Assembly (NCBI GenBank): GCA_027069385.1
Contig: JALXER010000212.1
Span: forward strand, 1 to 18,067
DNA: 18,067 bases
Direction: 5' to 3'
Source: Paracoccaceae bacterium
Lineage (GTDB): Bacteria; Pseudomonadota; Alphaproteobacteria; Rhodobacterales; Rhodobacteraceae
Below, piece by piece: positions 6,383 through 13,918 of this stretch (position 1 is the stretch's first letter; every line of letters starts with the position of its first letter). Below the pieces are notes generated by a model that was given only the letters and a program-made list of their open reading frames with translations, ran no database searches and was not told where the DNA came from. The position numbers and the translations under genes were made by a program.

Positions 6383-7354
6383 ATGAAACTTTTTAACCTG
6401 AAAACCCTTGGGGCCAGTCTTGTCCTGAGCATCGGCATGGCTGGATCCAGCTTTGCGGCTGAGTGTATCGCGCCCGCGAATCCGGGCGGCGGCTGGGATT
6501 TTACCTGCCGCACCATTGGCAAGATCATGTATGATATCGGTGCGGTTGATGCGCCGATACAGGTTACCAATATGGCAGGTGGCGGCGGCGGGCTGGCCTA
6601 TGGGCTGGTGGTCAACGAGCGCAATGAAGACGAAGAACTGATCGTCGCCGCATCTTCGGCCACCGCAACCCGTCTGGCGCAGAACGCCTATGCGGGCATG
6701 ACCTATGACCAGGTGCGTTTTCTGGGGGCGATCGGCATTGATGCCGGCATTATTGCTGTGGCGGCCGATTCACCCTATCAGACGTTGAACGATCTGCTGG
6801 ATGCGGTTGTGGCCGATCCGGGTTCGGTCACCTTTGCCGGTGGCTCGGCCCCGGGCGGGTTTGACCATCTCAAGGTGCTGATGGCGCTGAAACGGGTCGG
6901 GTTCGACGATATCCGTGCGGTCAAATACATCGGTGTTGACGGGGGCGGAGACGCAGTAACCCAGACCATCGGCGGCTTTACCCAGGCGATTACCGGCGAC
7001 ATTTCCGAAGTGGTCGGGTTTATCCGCTCGGGCGACGTTCGGGTGCTGGCCGTGCTGACGCAGGACCGCCTGACCGGTGAATTTGCCGATATCCCCACTG
7101 CTGTAGAGCAGGGCATCGACGTGGTTGCCGGCAACTGGCGCGGGCTGTATGTGCCCAAAGGCATCTCGGAAGAGGCCTATCAAGGCTGGTCTGCGGCGCT
7201 GCAAGCGGTTGCCGACAGCCCCGAATGGGCCGAGGCCATGGAAGCAAACGGCCTGACCGAGTTCAACTTTGTTGGCGACGACTTCCAGAACTATGTGGCT
7301 GGACTGATGGGCGAAATCGCCGATCTTTCACGCGAAATCGGCGTGATCCAATAG
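6383..7354 (+). CDS. tctC: Tripartite tricarboxylate transporter substrate-binding protein TctC
   Basis: This is the periplasmic binding protein of a TTT-family (TctCBA) carboxylate importer. The 323-residue product has a signal peptide (residues 1-25, MKLFNLKTLGASLVLSIGMA then GSSFA). The mature start AECIAPANPGGGWDFTCR carries two cysteines (28 and 42) placed as in TctC-type proteins, where they can form a disulfide. The later motif GGSAPGGFDHLKVLMALKRV, around residue 152, also fits. The ATG at 6383 is chosen because GGAGG lies 6 nt before it and the signal peptide starts there; the open frame runs 42 codons further upstream without a ribosome site. It leads a five-gene operon and is divergent from the cytochrome gene. 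The ligand is probably a di- or tricarboxylate, but the sequence does not say which. Confidence 0.92.
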   Translation: MKLFNLKTLGASLVLSIGMAGSSFAAECIAPANPGGGWDFTCRTIGKIMYDIGAVDAPIQVTNMAGGGGGLAYGLVVNERNEDEELIVAASSATATRLAQNAYAGMTYDQVRFLGAIGIDAGIIAVAADSPYQTLNDLLDAVVADPGSVTFAGGSAPGGFDHLKVLMALKRVGFDDIRAVKYIGVDGGGDAVTQTIGGFTQAITGDISEVVGFIRSGDVRVLAVLTQDRLTGEFADIPTAVEQGIDVVAGNWRGLYVPKGISEEAYQGWSAALQAVADSPEWAEAMEANGLTEFNFVGDDFQNYVAGLMGEIADLSREIGVIQ

Positions 7355-7355
7355 C

Positions 7356-7793
7356 ATGAGCGACCGGTTATTCGGTTTCATAACCATCGGTGTGGCGCTT
7401 GCGTATGTCGCAAGCGCCACACAAATTCCTATTGGCCTGTTTCCCGATCCGGTCGGGCCGCGCTGGTTCCCTTATATCATTGGCGGCGTCGCCACGCTGG
7501 CCGGGCTGGTGGTGGTTTTGCGCCCCGACCCCGAGCCGGATTGGCCCGACGCGATAGCCTTTGTCAAAATCGGGCTGGCCTGTGTGGTGCTGGTGGCCTA
7601 TGCGCTTAGCCTGCGGCCACTGGGGTTTCTGATCCCGACCGCCCTGGCGGCGGGGGTGCTGTCCTATCAGATAGAACCGCGCAAGCTGCCCGCCTTGCTG
7701 ACCGGCATCGGCCTGTCGGTGGGGTTGTTTCTGATTTTTAAATATGCGCTGGGGCTGGGGCTGGTTCCGGTGCCGAAAGGCTGGATTGGGTAA
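7356..7793 (+). CDS. tctB: Tripartite tricarboxylate transporter small membrane subunit TctB
   Basis: This is the small, poorly conserved membrane subunit of the TTT importer. The 145-residue product has about four hydrophobic segments (roughly residues 6-25, 38-58, 68-88 and 92-135). The early motif PDPVGPRWFPYIIGG is typical of TctB (expected length about 140-160). It starts 1 nt after the tctC stop and ends directly against the tctA start, so the three genes are one transcriptional and probably translationally coupled unit. The identity relies on hydropathy and gene order as much as on residues. Confidence 0.9.
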   Translation: MSDRLFGFITIGVALAYVASATQIPIGLFPDPVGPRWFPYIIGGVATLAGLVVVLRPDPEPDWPDAIAFVKIGLACVVLVAYALSLRPLGFLIPTALAAGVLSYQIEPRKLPALLTGIGLSVGLFLIFKYALGLGLVPVPKGWIG

Positions 7794-9296
7794 ATGGACA
7801 CTATGACACTGCTCGGGCAGGGCTTTGCCGTTGCCCTGACTCCTGAAAACCTGATGCTGGCCGTGGCGGGCTGTATTCTGGGGACGATCATCGGCGCCCT
7901 GCCCGGTCTGGGGCCGAGCAACGGCGTTGCGATTCTGATTCCGCTGGCCTTCAGCCTTGGCCTCGATGCCACGGCGGCGCTGGTGCTGATGACTTCGGTC
8001 TACTATGGCGCAATGTATGGCGGGCGAATATCGTCGATCATGCTGAACATTCCGGGCGATGAACCGGCCTTAATGACCACGCTTGACGGCTACCCCATGG
8101 CCAAGCAGGGCCGCGCTGCCGATGCGCTGGTGCTGTCGGGGGTGGCCTCTTTTGTCGGGGCGCTGCTGGCGACCTTGGGTTTTATCCTGATGGCTCCGAT
8201 TCTGGCACAGATCGCCTATAGCTTTGGCCCTGCCGAATATTTTGCCCTGTATCTGCTTGCTTTTGCCACGCTTGGCGGGCTGGCGGGCAACAATCAGGCC
8301 AAGGCAATAATTGCGGCGTGCATCGGGCTGGGCATTTCGATGATCGGGCTGAATTCGTCGGGCATGGCGCGGCTGACCTTCAATTCCCTGTACCTTTATG
8401 ACGGGGTCGATTTTCTGGTGGCGATTGTCGGCCTATTCGCGGTGACCGAGGTTTTCGTATTTATCGAAAGCGGCGGCAAGCATTCGGCAATCGGGGTTAA
8501 AATTGACAGGATCACCCTGCCGATCCGCGATATTATCGGTACGTTCTGGACCATGATGCGCTCGACCGTAATCGGTTTTATCGCCGGTATTCTGCCGGGG
8601 GCAGGCGCATCGCTGGGTAGCTTTATGGCCTATTCCGCCGAAAAGGCGATTGCCAAGGACAAAAGCCGGTTTGGCAAGGGTGACCCGCGCGGGGTTGCGG
8701 CCCCCGAGGCCGGAAACAACGCCGCCGCCGGTGGCGCGCTGGTGCCGATGCTGACGCTGGGCGTGCCGGGGTCTGGCACAACGGCGGTGCTGCTGGCGCT
8801 GCTGATGACCCTGAACATTACCCCCGGCCCGACCCTGTTTACCGACCGCCCCGATGTGGTCTGGGGGCTGATCGCCGCTTTGCTGATCTCCAACTTTGTG
8901 TTGCTGGTACTGAATGTGCCGATGGTCAAGCTGTTCGTCAAAATTCTGAGCGTACCGGCATGGGTGCTGTTGCCCGGGGTCACCATGATCAGCTTTGTCG
9001 GGATCTATTCGATTTCGGGCAGCTGGTTTGATCTGCTGCTGATGATCGGGTTTGGCGCGCTGGGGTATTTCCTGCGCAAGCTCGACGTGCCAACGGTGCC
9101 GATTATCCTTGGCATCCTGCTGGGTGGCCATATGGAGGACCGCCTTAGGCAGGCCATGACCATATCGGGGGGCGACTGGACCTATCTGTTCAGCTCGCCC
9201 ATCGCCATCGGATTGTGGATTGCGGCGGTGCTGGGCTTTGTCGCGCCGATATTCCTGCGCCGGTATATCAAAAAACCCCAAGCCGTGCCGGACTGA
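7794..9296 (+). CDS. tctA: Tripartite tricarboxylate transporter large permease TctA
   Basis: This is the large permease subunit that moves the carboxylate across the inner membrane, normally driven by an ion gradient. The 500-residue length is standard for TctA. Family motifs include GTIIGALPGLGPSNGVAILI (residues about 29-48) and YYGAMYGGRISSIMLNIPGD (about 69-88). A second, inverted-topology repeat holds GFIAGILPGAGASLGSFMAY and a GVPGSGTTAVLLALLMTL segment. Ten or more hydrophobic helices are visible. Its ATG abuts the tctB stop. Its TGA overlaps the next start by one base (TGATG), coupling it to the AtuA-family gene, which implies that the imported acid is the substrate of the downstream pair. 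Confidence 0.96.
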   Translation: MDTMTLLGQGFAVALTPENLMLAVAGCILGTIIGALPGLGPSNGVAILIPLAFSLGLDATAALVLMTSVYYGAMYGGRISSIMLNIPGDEPALMTTLDGYPMAKQGRAADALVLSGVASFVGALLATLGFILMAPILAQIAYSFGPAEYFALYLLAFATLGGLAGNNQAKAIIAACIGLGISMIGLNSSGMARLTFNSLYLYDGVDFLVAIVGLFAVTEVFVFIESGGKHSAIGVKIDRITLPIRDIIGTFWTMMRSTVIGFIAGILPGAGASLGSFMAYSAEKAIAKDKSRFGKGDPRGVAAPEAGNNAAAGGALVPMLTLGVPGSGTTAVLLALLMTLNITPGPTLFTDRPDVVWGLIAALLISNFVLLVLNVPMVKLFVKILSVPAWVLLPGVTMISFVGIYSISGSWFDLLLMIGFGALGYFLRKLDVPTVPIILGILLGGHMEDRLRQAMTISGGDWTYLFSSPIAIGLWIAAVLGFVAPIFLRRYIKKPQAVPD

Positions 9297-10617
9297 TGCA
9301 AACCCGTGTGCTGATCCCGTCGGGCGTTCTGGGCCTTAGCTTTGATCCAAAAGCGCTGGCACGCGGAGTCGCAAGCGCCCCGACATTATCTGCATCGATG
9401 GCGGCTCTACCGATAGCGGGCCAAGCTATCTGGGCAGCGCGACGACCAAATATTCCCGCGCGTCGTGCAAGGCTGAATGGCGGGCGCTGATGCTGGCGCG
9501 TGCGGAACTGGACGTGCCTTTGGTGATCGGCTCGTGCGGCACCTGCGGGGCCGATGCCATGGTTGACTGGATGATGGAAATCACCCGCGAGTTGGCGATT
9601 GAGCTGGGCCAGCGGGTCAAGGTGGCGCGGCTTTATTCGGACCAGTCGGTTACGCGGGTTCGGGCGGCAAAGTTGCGCTCGATTGGTGGCAAAGCCCCCA
9701 CCCTGCGGGGGAATATCGTCGCGTTGGCGGGGGCGGAACAGATGCAGGCGGCGCTGGAAACCGGTGCCGATATCGTGCTGGCTGGGCGGATGACCGACAC
9801 GGCGGTAATCAGCACCTATCCAATGATGCGCGGCACCAATGCGGGCGCGGCGTGGCACGGGGCCAAGATTGGCGAATGCGGCGCGCTTTGCTCTACGCAT
9901 CCGACCTCGGGCGTGGTGATCATCGACTTTGACACGGCCGGATTTGTTGTTGAACCCATGGCCAGTGGGGCGCGCTGCACGCCCCATACCGTCTCGGCCC
10001 ATATGCTGTATGAAAACGCCGACCCGTTTATCCTGCATGAACCGGGCGGGCATCTGGATGTAACAAAGGCGCAATATACCGCGCTGGATGACCGGCGCGT
10101 GCGGGTCAGCGGCGCTAAATGGGTGCCCGAACCCTATACCGTCAAGCTGGAAGGCGCGGCGCTGGTTGGTTATCAGACCACCGTATTGACCCTGCTGCGC
10201 GACCCGCGCTATGTGGCCAATGCACAAGCTTGGGCGGACAAGCTACACGGCGTGCTAACCCGACAGATCGACGCGCAGATCGGCGGGGATTACACGCTAG
10301 AATTCCGCCTGATCGGCATCAACGCCACCCTTGGTCCGCTGGAAACCGGCACCGCCATCCCCAACGAGGTCGGCGTGCTGGGCATCATCACCGCCCCCAC
10401 CCAAGACGCGGCCAGCGAAATTGCCAAGCTGATCAACCCGTTTATCCTGCATTTCCCCCTGACCGATTCCGAGGAACTGCCCACCTTTGCCTTCCCCTAT
10501 TCCCCCGCCCAAACCGACCGCGGCCCCGTGTTCGAATTCACCCTGAACCACGTCATGCCCCTAAGCGACCCGATGGAGGCCTTCCGGCTGGAAACCGAGG
10601 TGATCGATGCTGCTTAA
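9296..10617 (+). pseudogene. AtuA / DUF1446 family protein with an apparent frameshift
   Basis: Two overlapping frames together encode one AtuA-family (acyclic terpene utilisation, DUF1446) protein of about 440 residues. The first frame starts at the ATG at 9296 (MQTRVLIPSGVLGLSFDPKA) and is correct up to the CCCC run at 9378-9381. The expected sequence DIICIDGGSTDSGPSYLGS then continues in the frame one base short. The second frame runs to the stop at 10617, with motifs GSCGTCGADAMVDWMMEIT, ADIVLAGRMTDTAV and HEPGGHLDVTKAQY. A single missing C would explain it. If translated alone, the 3' part could start at 9490. The rest looks intact and functional, so this may be a recent mutation, slippage-prone decoding or a sequencing error in a homopolymer. 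The reaction is not established. The gene is coupled to tctA (1-base overlap) and to the DUF4387 gene (11-base overlap). Confidence 0.85.
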
Positions 10618-10936
10618 AGACGCCGTTCAGAAAATCCGCTCGAAAAATGCGGGGCCATTCCGGATAAGTATCGACGTGTTTTGCGGCGATGCCGGGGGCT
10701 TTGCCCATGTCTGCAACGCATTGCAAACCGACATGGTGGCGGACAAGCTGAACATTCGGCCCGAACACATGCAGCGGTTCGAGATCACAAGCCTGCACAC
10801 GATCAAGTTCAGCTTTGAGCGCAACCAGCCCCAAGGCGCGCTGTTTGACCGTGACATGCACGGCGCACAATATGCGCATTTGGTTGGCGAAGTGGTTATT
10901 CCGGCGGCATTACCACAATCACCTGAATCGGCGTAA
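10607..10936 (+). CDS. DUF4387 domain protein (AtuA partner)
   Basis: This small 109-residue cytoplasmic protein is of the DUF4387 family (MLLKDAVQKIRSKNAGPFRI; LNIRPEHMQRFEITSLHTIK; ending in a QGALFDRDMHGAQYAH block). In many genomes it follows an AtuA/DUF1446 gene, either as a separate gene or as its C-terminal extension, so the two probably work as one enzyme. It has no signal peptide or membrane segment, and its catalytic role is unknown. The start overlaps the AtuA stop by 11 bases (GATGCTGCTTAA), so translation is coupled. Its 3' end overlaps the convergent gene at 10896 by 41 bases, leaving no room for a dedicated terminator. Confidence 0.88.
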   Translation: MLLKDAVQKIRSKNAGPFRISIDVFCGDAGGFAHVCNALQTDMVADKLNIRPEHMQRFEITSLHTIKFSFERNQPQGALFDRDMHGAQYAHLVGEVVIPAALPQSPESA

Positions 10937-11585
10937 TCCCGTCATCATCGTCGCACCGGAGCCGCACCAACAGCGGCTCGGGTTTGCTGTAATCAACGCC
11001 AAAACGTATCCAGCCGGTGGCGGTGCAATAGGCAAGATCAAGGCGCATGCCGCCTAGCATTTCAGCCGGGGTGCTATGGCTCATTTTTGGGAAAACATCG
11101 TCCGGATAGGGCTGCGTGGCATCCGCAACCAGTCGCACCGATCGCCCGATTTGTGCCAACAGGTCTGCCCTGCTTATCCAATTGCCATCAACCGTCAAAC
11201 CATCGGCATCAATGCCACCACCCTGAATGGGCACAAATTCATACGCGAATGGCAGCCCGTTGTTTTCGGCAAGAAACGCGTAGGGGTTTACCGGATTGGG
11301 CATATCCAGATGAAGGACCGGCTCGCTGCCATCCCGCTCGGGCCAGCCAACGATGCGCGCGACCGGCCCTATGATCTCCTCCTCGCCGTTTGTCAGGTTT
11401 TTGGCGACCAGATGGATGTCGTGCAGGCCATAAGCATGCATGCCAAGGTTATCCCTCATCTCTCGCAAGATCCAAAGTCGCGTCATATCGACACCAAAAA
11501 CCCGGTCATTGATCGACACGAAATCCGGCGGGGTGGCCAGCGCGGGGTGCGCAAAAACCAGCAGGGCAAACAGCAATCGTTTCAT
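10896..11585 (-). CDS. Secreted protein of unknown function
   Basis: I do not recognise the family. The 229-residue product has a clear Sec signal peptide (MKRLLFALLVFAHPALA, residues 1-17), so it is likely periplasmic or exported. The mature part is acidic, has no transmembrane helix and no haem motif, and includes the segments ARIVGWPERDGSEPVLHLDM and LAYCTATGWIRFGVDYSKPE. Two cysteines near the C-terminus (in AYCTATG and RLRCDDDD) could form a disulfide. The ATG at 11585 is preferred over one 12 codons earlier because AAAGGTGG precedes it and the signal peptide starts there. It is divergent from the U32 gene, 63 bp away, and its 3' end overlaps the DUF4387 gene. Nothing in the context assigns a role. 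Confidence 0.75.
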   Translation of the reverse strand: MKRLLFALLVFAHPALATPPDFVSINDRVFGVDMTRLWILREMRDNLGMHAYGLHDIHLVAKNLTNGEEEIIGPVARIVGWPERDGSEPVLHLDMPNPVNPYAFLAENNGLPFAYEFVPIQGGGIDADGLTVDGNWISRADLLAQIGRSVRLVADATQPYPDDVFPKMSHSTPAEMLGGMRLDLAYCTATGWIRFGVDYSKPEPLLVRLRCDDDDGITPIQVIVVMPPE

Positions 11586-11648
11586 AGGGCCACCTTTCAG
11601 CGGGGCTTGGAAAACCGGCATTTATCGGCTAAGTCGCAGGTCTATCCT

Positions 11649-13307
11649 ATGCCAAAGGTGCCCCTGATGACCAGACGTTCCGAATTGCTGATGCCCGCGG
11701 GCAACCTGCGCAAGCTGAAAATGGCGGTGCTTTACGGGGCCGACGCGGTTTATCTGGGCACGCCGGATATGAGCCTGCGCACCAAGTCGCAGTTCACGCT
11801 GGAACAGGTGATCGAGGGGGTGGATTTTTGCCACGCCCACGGCAAGCGCGCCTATCTGACCCTGAACCTGTTTTCGCATAATAAAGACGTGCCCAAGCTG
11901 CATGAATACATCGAAACCGTGCGCCGCGTAAAACCCGACGGGTTGATCATCGCCGATCCGGGCGTGTTTCAATTCGTGCGCGAACATGCGCCGGAATTGC
12001 CGCTGCATATCTCGACACAGGCCAATGTTTCGTCGTGGCTGTCAGTGAAGTTCTGGCAGGAACACGGGGCCGAACTGGTGGTACTGGCACGCGAGGTTTC
12101 CTATCCCGAACTGGTCGAAATTCGCGAAAAATGCCCCGACGTGATGCTGGAGGCCTTTGTGCATGGCGCCATGTGCATGACCTATTCGGGCCGTTGCCTT
12201 TTGTCGAATTTCATGTCCGAACGCGGCGCCAATCAGGGCAATTGCGCCAATTCCTGCCGTTGGAATTACAAGGTGCGGATGCGCATGAAAGACGGCACGG
12301 TGCAGGCGCTCGATATCAACGAAGACAACGCCGATATGTTCGAATTTCTGCTGGAGGAAGGCTGCCGCCCCGGTGAGCTGATGCCGATCGAGGAAGACGG
12401 TCGCGGCTCTTATATCCTGAATTCGCGCGATCTGTGCATCATGCCCAAATTGGATGATTATCTGAAAATCGGGGTGGACAGCCTGAAGGTAGAGGGGCGC
12501 GGTAAGTCCGAATATTATGTCGCCGTGGTGGCGCGGGCCTATCGCATGGCCATCGATGACTATTATGCCGATCCCGAAGGCTGGACGCCGCATAAATACA
12601 TGGCCGAGCTGGAATCGGTGGGGAACCGCGGCTATACGCTGGCCTTTCACAACGGGCGGCTGGGCAATTATGCCCATGACTATGAACAGACCGAATCGCT
12701 GGCGCAGTGGGAATATGCGGGGGTGGTGACGGATGTGACCGATGACGCGTTTCTTGTGGCGGTCAAGAACAAGCTGGAAGCCGGCGAGGTGCTGGATTTC
12801 GTCTCGCCGATTTCGCGTGAAACCGTGCTGCTGCGGCTATATGAGTTCGAGGTGGCCCAAACCGGCGAGATCCGCGACGTGGTGCATGGTGGCGCGCAAA
12901 CCACCATCCGCATCCCGTTTGAACGCTTCGACCACGAGGATATTTCCGAGTTGAAAGCGCGCTTTCCGGCCTACACGGTACTGCGCAAGGAAAAGGCGCT
13001 GTCCGAGGAACAATGGAACCGCGTCAAGTTCGACAAAGCCGTGCAAAAGCTGGAAATGGCCGACAGGCGCGATGACAAGGTGTATGCAAAACGCCGCGAT
13101 GCGCTGGCGGAATCCGTTGCCGGAAAAGTGACCGAACGCCGCTTCAAGACCAACCGCGTCGGGGTAGAGGGCTGCTGCGGCAAAGGCTGCAACGGCTGCA
13201 TGATGTTCTGGCAAGACGACACCTACGCCCGCGCCCGCGAAGCCCTGCTGAAACGAAAACAGGGCGAACAATTGTCCAATGCCGAAGCCAAAGCCCTTGT
13301 GACGTAG
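11649..13307 (+). CDS. U32 family protein, TrhP/RlhA-like RNA hydroxylation factor
   Basis: The 552-residue product belongs to the U32 'peptidase' family, whose studied bacterial members (TrhP/YegQ, RlhA) are iron-sulfur proteins for prephenate-dependent hydroxylation of tRNA uridine or 23S rRNA cytidine, rather than proteases. The N-terminal TIM-barrel start (ELLMPAGNLRKLKMAVLYGA) and the U32 signature EAFVHGAMCMTYSGRCLLS are present. Four cysteines at 176, 183, 199 and 203 fit a [4Fe-4S] site. The C-terminus adds a compact cluster CCGKGCNGC (residues 509-517). It is longer than E. coli TrhP (about 453) and shorter than RlhA (about 653), so I leave the symbol blank. The start could be the ATG at 11649 or the ATG at 11667 (MTRRSELLMPAG); both have a weak AGG site. 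The open frame upstream is a shadow of the divergent gene. A hairpin element begins 2 nt after the stop. Confidence 0.88.
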   Translation: MPKVPLMTRRSELLMPAGNLRKLKMAVLYGADAVYLGTPDMSLRTKSQFTLEQVIEGVDFCHAHGKRAYLTLNLFSHNKDVPKLHEYIETVRRVKPDGLIIADPGVFQFVREHAPELPLHISTQANVSSWLSVKFWQEHGAELVVLAREVSYPELVEIREKCPDVMLEAFVHGAMCMTYSGRCLLSNFMSERGANQGNCANSCRWNYKVRMRMKDGTVQALDINEDNADMFEFLLEEGCRPGELMPIEEDGRGSYILNSRDLCIMPKLDDYLKIGVDSLKVEGRGKSEYYVAVVARAYRMAIDDYYADPEGWTPHKYMAELESVGNRGYTLAFHNGRLGNYAHDYEQTESLAQWEYAGVVTDVTDDAFLVAVKNKLEAGEVLDFVSPISRETVLLRLYEFEVAQTGEIRDVVHGGAQTTIRIPFERFDHEDISELKARFPAYTVLRKEKALSEEQWNRVKFDKAVQKLEMADRRDDKVYAKRRDALAESVAGKVTERRFKTNRVGVEGCCGKGCNGCMMFWQDDTYARAREALLKRKQGEQLSNAEAKALVT

Positions 13308-13309
13308 CC

Positions 13310-13644
13310 CTCCCGCAGTCCAGCCCTTGATTGCGTTCCGCAATCAAGGGCTTCCCTTTGGACCAGGCCGCCCTGCGGGCGGCAGGGGGGCGTTCCGCCC
13401 CCTCGCGACATGCGTCGCTCCCCCCTGAGAGTATTTGTTAAAATGGAAGTCTCATATTCTTCTTTTCCCAAATATCCCGGGGGGGTGAATGGCGCTTGCG
13501 CCAGAGGGGGCAGGCCCCCTGCTTGTGCCTCGCACAAGCTCTGCCGATAAGGGGGGCCGCTTGCGGCTCCCCGCAGAGGCAGACGGCTCGGCTCAACTGC
13601 TGGAGGCTCATTGCGCAAGCAATGATGCCGACAGCAGGCGGGAG
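13310..13644. repeat. Mirror-image hairpin element, copy B (after the U32 gene)
   Basis: The left arm begins CTCCCGCAGTCCAGCC (13310-13325), 2 nt after the U32 stop. Its stems are 13322-13335/13339-13352, 13368-13373/13377-13382, 13386-13392/13396-13402 and 13405-13409/13414-13418, ending in the core GAGTATTTG near 13430. The centre is near 13450. The right arm has stems 13490-13495/13498-13503, 13506-13511/13514-13519, 13521-13528/13532-13539 and 13608-13614/13619-13625, and ends in GCGGGAG (13638-13644). Apart from its outer modules, it matches copy A closely in the opposite orientation. The first stem keeps 14 bp but has a different sequence from that in copy A. Reading frames inside it are not genes. 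As in copy A, 3'-end formation or a mobile repeat are the likely explanations. Confidence 0.83.
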
Positions 13645-13918
13645 CGCTTTTAGGAAACAAGGTATGCAAACCAAAACAGACACCCAATGTGATTGGATGT
13701 CTGTATCTGGTCTTAAGTACGGTGCCGCCGTGTTGAGAATCACTTTGCCACAAACTGTTAAGAATTAATATTCCCCCAAAATAGCGAGGGGCGGCAAAGC
13801 AACGAAAAATCTAGAATTTGATTTGCACATATCAATGCTAGAGCTCATGTGTTAAATATCCGTTAATAAACAATAATAATCGGTTTAGCCGAATTCAGAA
13901 CAAGGGAGTGAGCCTGTC
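13645..13918. other. AT-richer intergenic stretch ahead of the Mo-hydroxylase operon
   Basis: About 270 bases carry no gene I can support. The stretch holds a 13-bp stem-loop (13676-13704, one mismatch) followed by a plausible sigma-70-like pair TTGAGA (13733-13738), 17 bases, TGTTAA (13756-13761). TTGCCA (13745-13750) with ATATTC (13768-13773) is an alternative. The inverted pair TTGAT...ATCAA (13818-13835) has an 8-base gap. The composition is clearly more AT-rich than the flanks. The operon's ribosome site is GGGAG at 13904-13908. Any 5' leader would be about 150 nt long. Confidence 0.4.
13676..13704. other. Isolated stem-loop (possible terminator or small RNA end)
   Basis: Arms 13676-13688 and 13692-13704 (ACAGACACCCAAT with ATTGGATGTCTGT) form a 13-bp stem with one mismatch and a GTG loop. 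No T run follows on either strand, so a classical intrinsic terminator is unlikely. It lies beyond hairpin element B and before the next operon. Confidence 0.4.

Noticed and set aside
8433..9281. 282-codon open frame opposite tctA
   Set aside because: It is rich in Gln, His and Arg, as expected for a shadow of a GC-rich membrane-protein gene. tctA fully explains the region.
9378..9381. Programmed frameshift in the AtuA-family gene
   Set aside because: The C4 run lacks a recognisable slippery heptamer with a downstream stem or an upstream Shine-Dalgarno stimulator. Deletion or sequencing error is simpler.
11076..11648. Long upstream extension of the U32 reading frame
   Set aside because: It is antisense to the secreted-protein gene. 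U32 homology begins at ELLMPAGN just after 11667.
13223..13768. Open frames on both strands across hairpin element B
   Set aside because: The frames come from the palindromic repeat itself and shift with each arm. There is no coding signal or start context.
13818..13835. FNR/Dnr-like box TTGAT...ATCAA upstream of the Mo operon
   Set aside because: The half sites are 8 bases apart instead of the 4 needed. With correct spacing only one half site matches.
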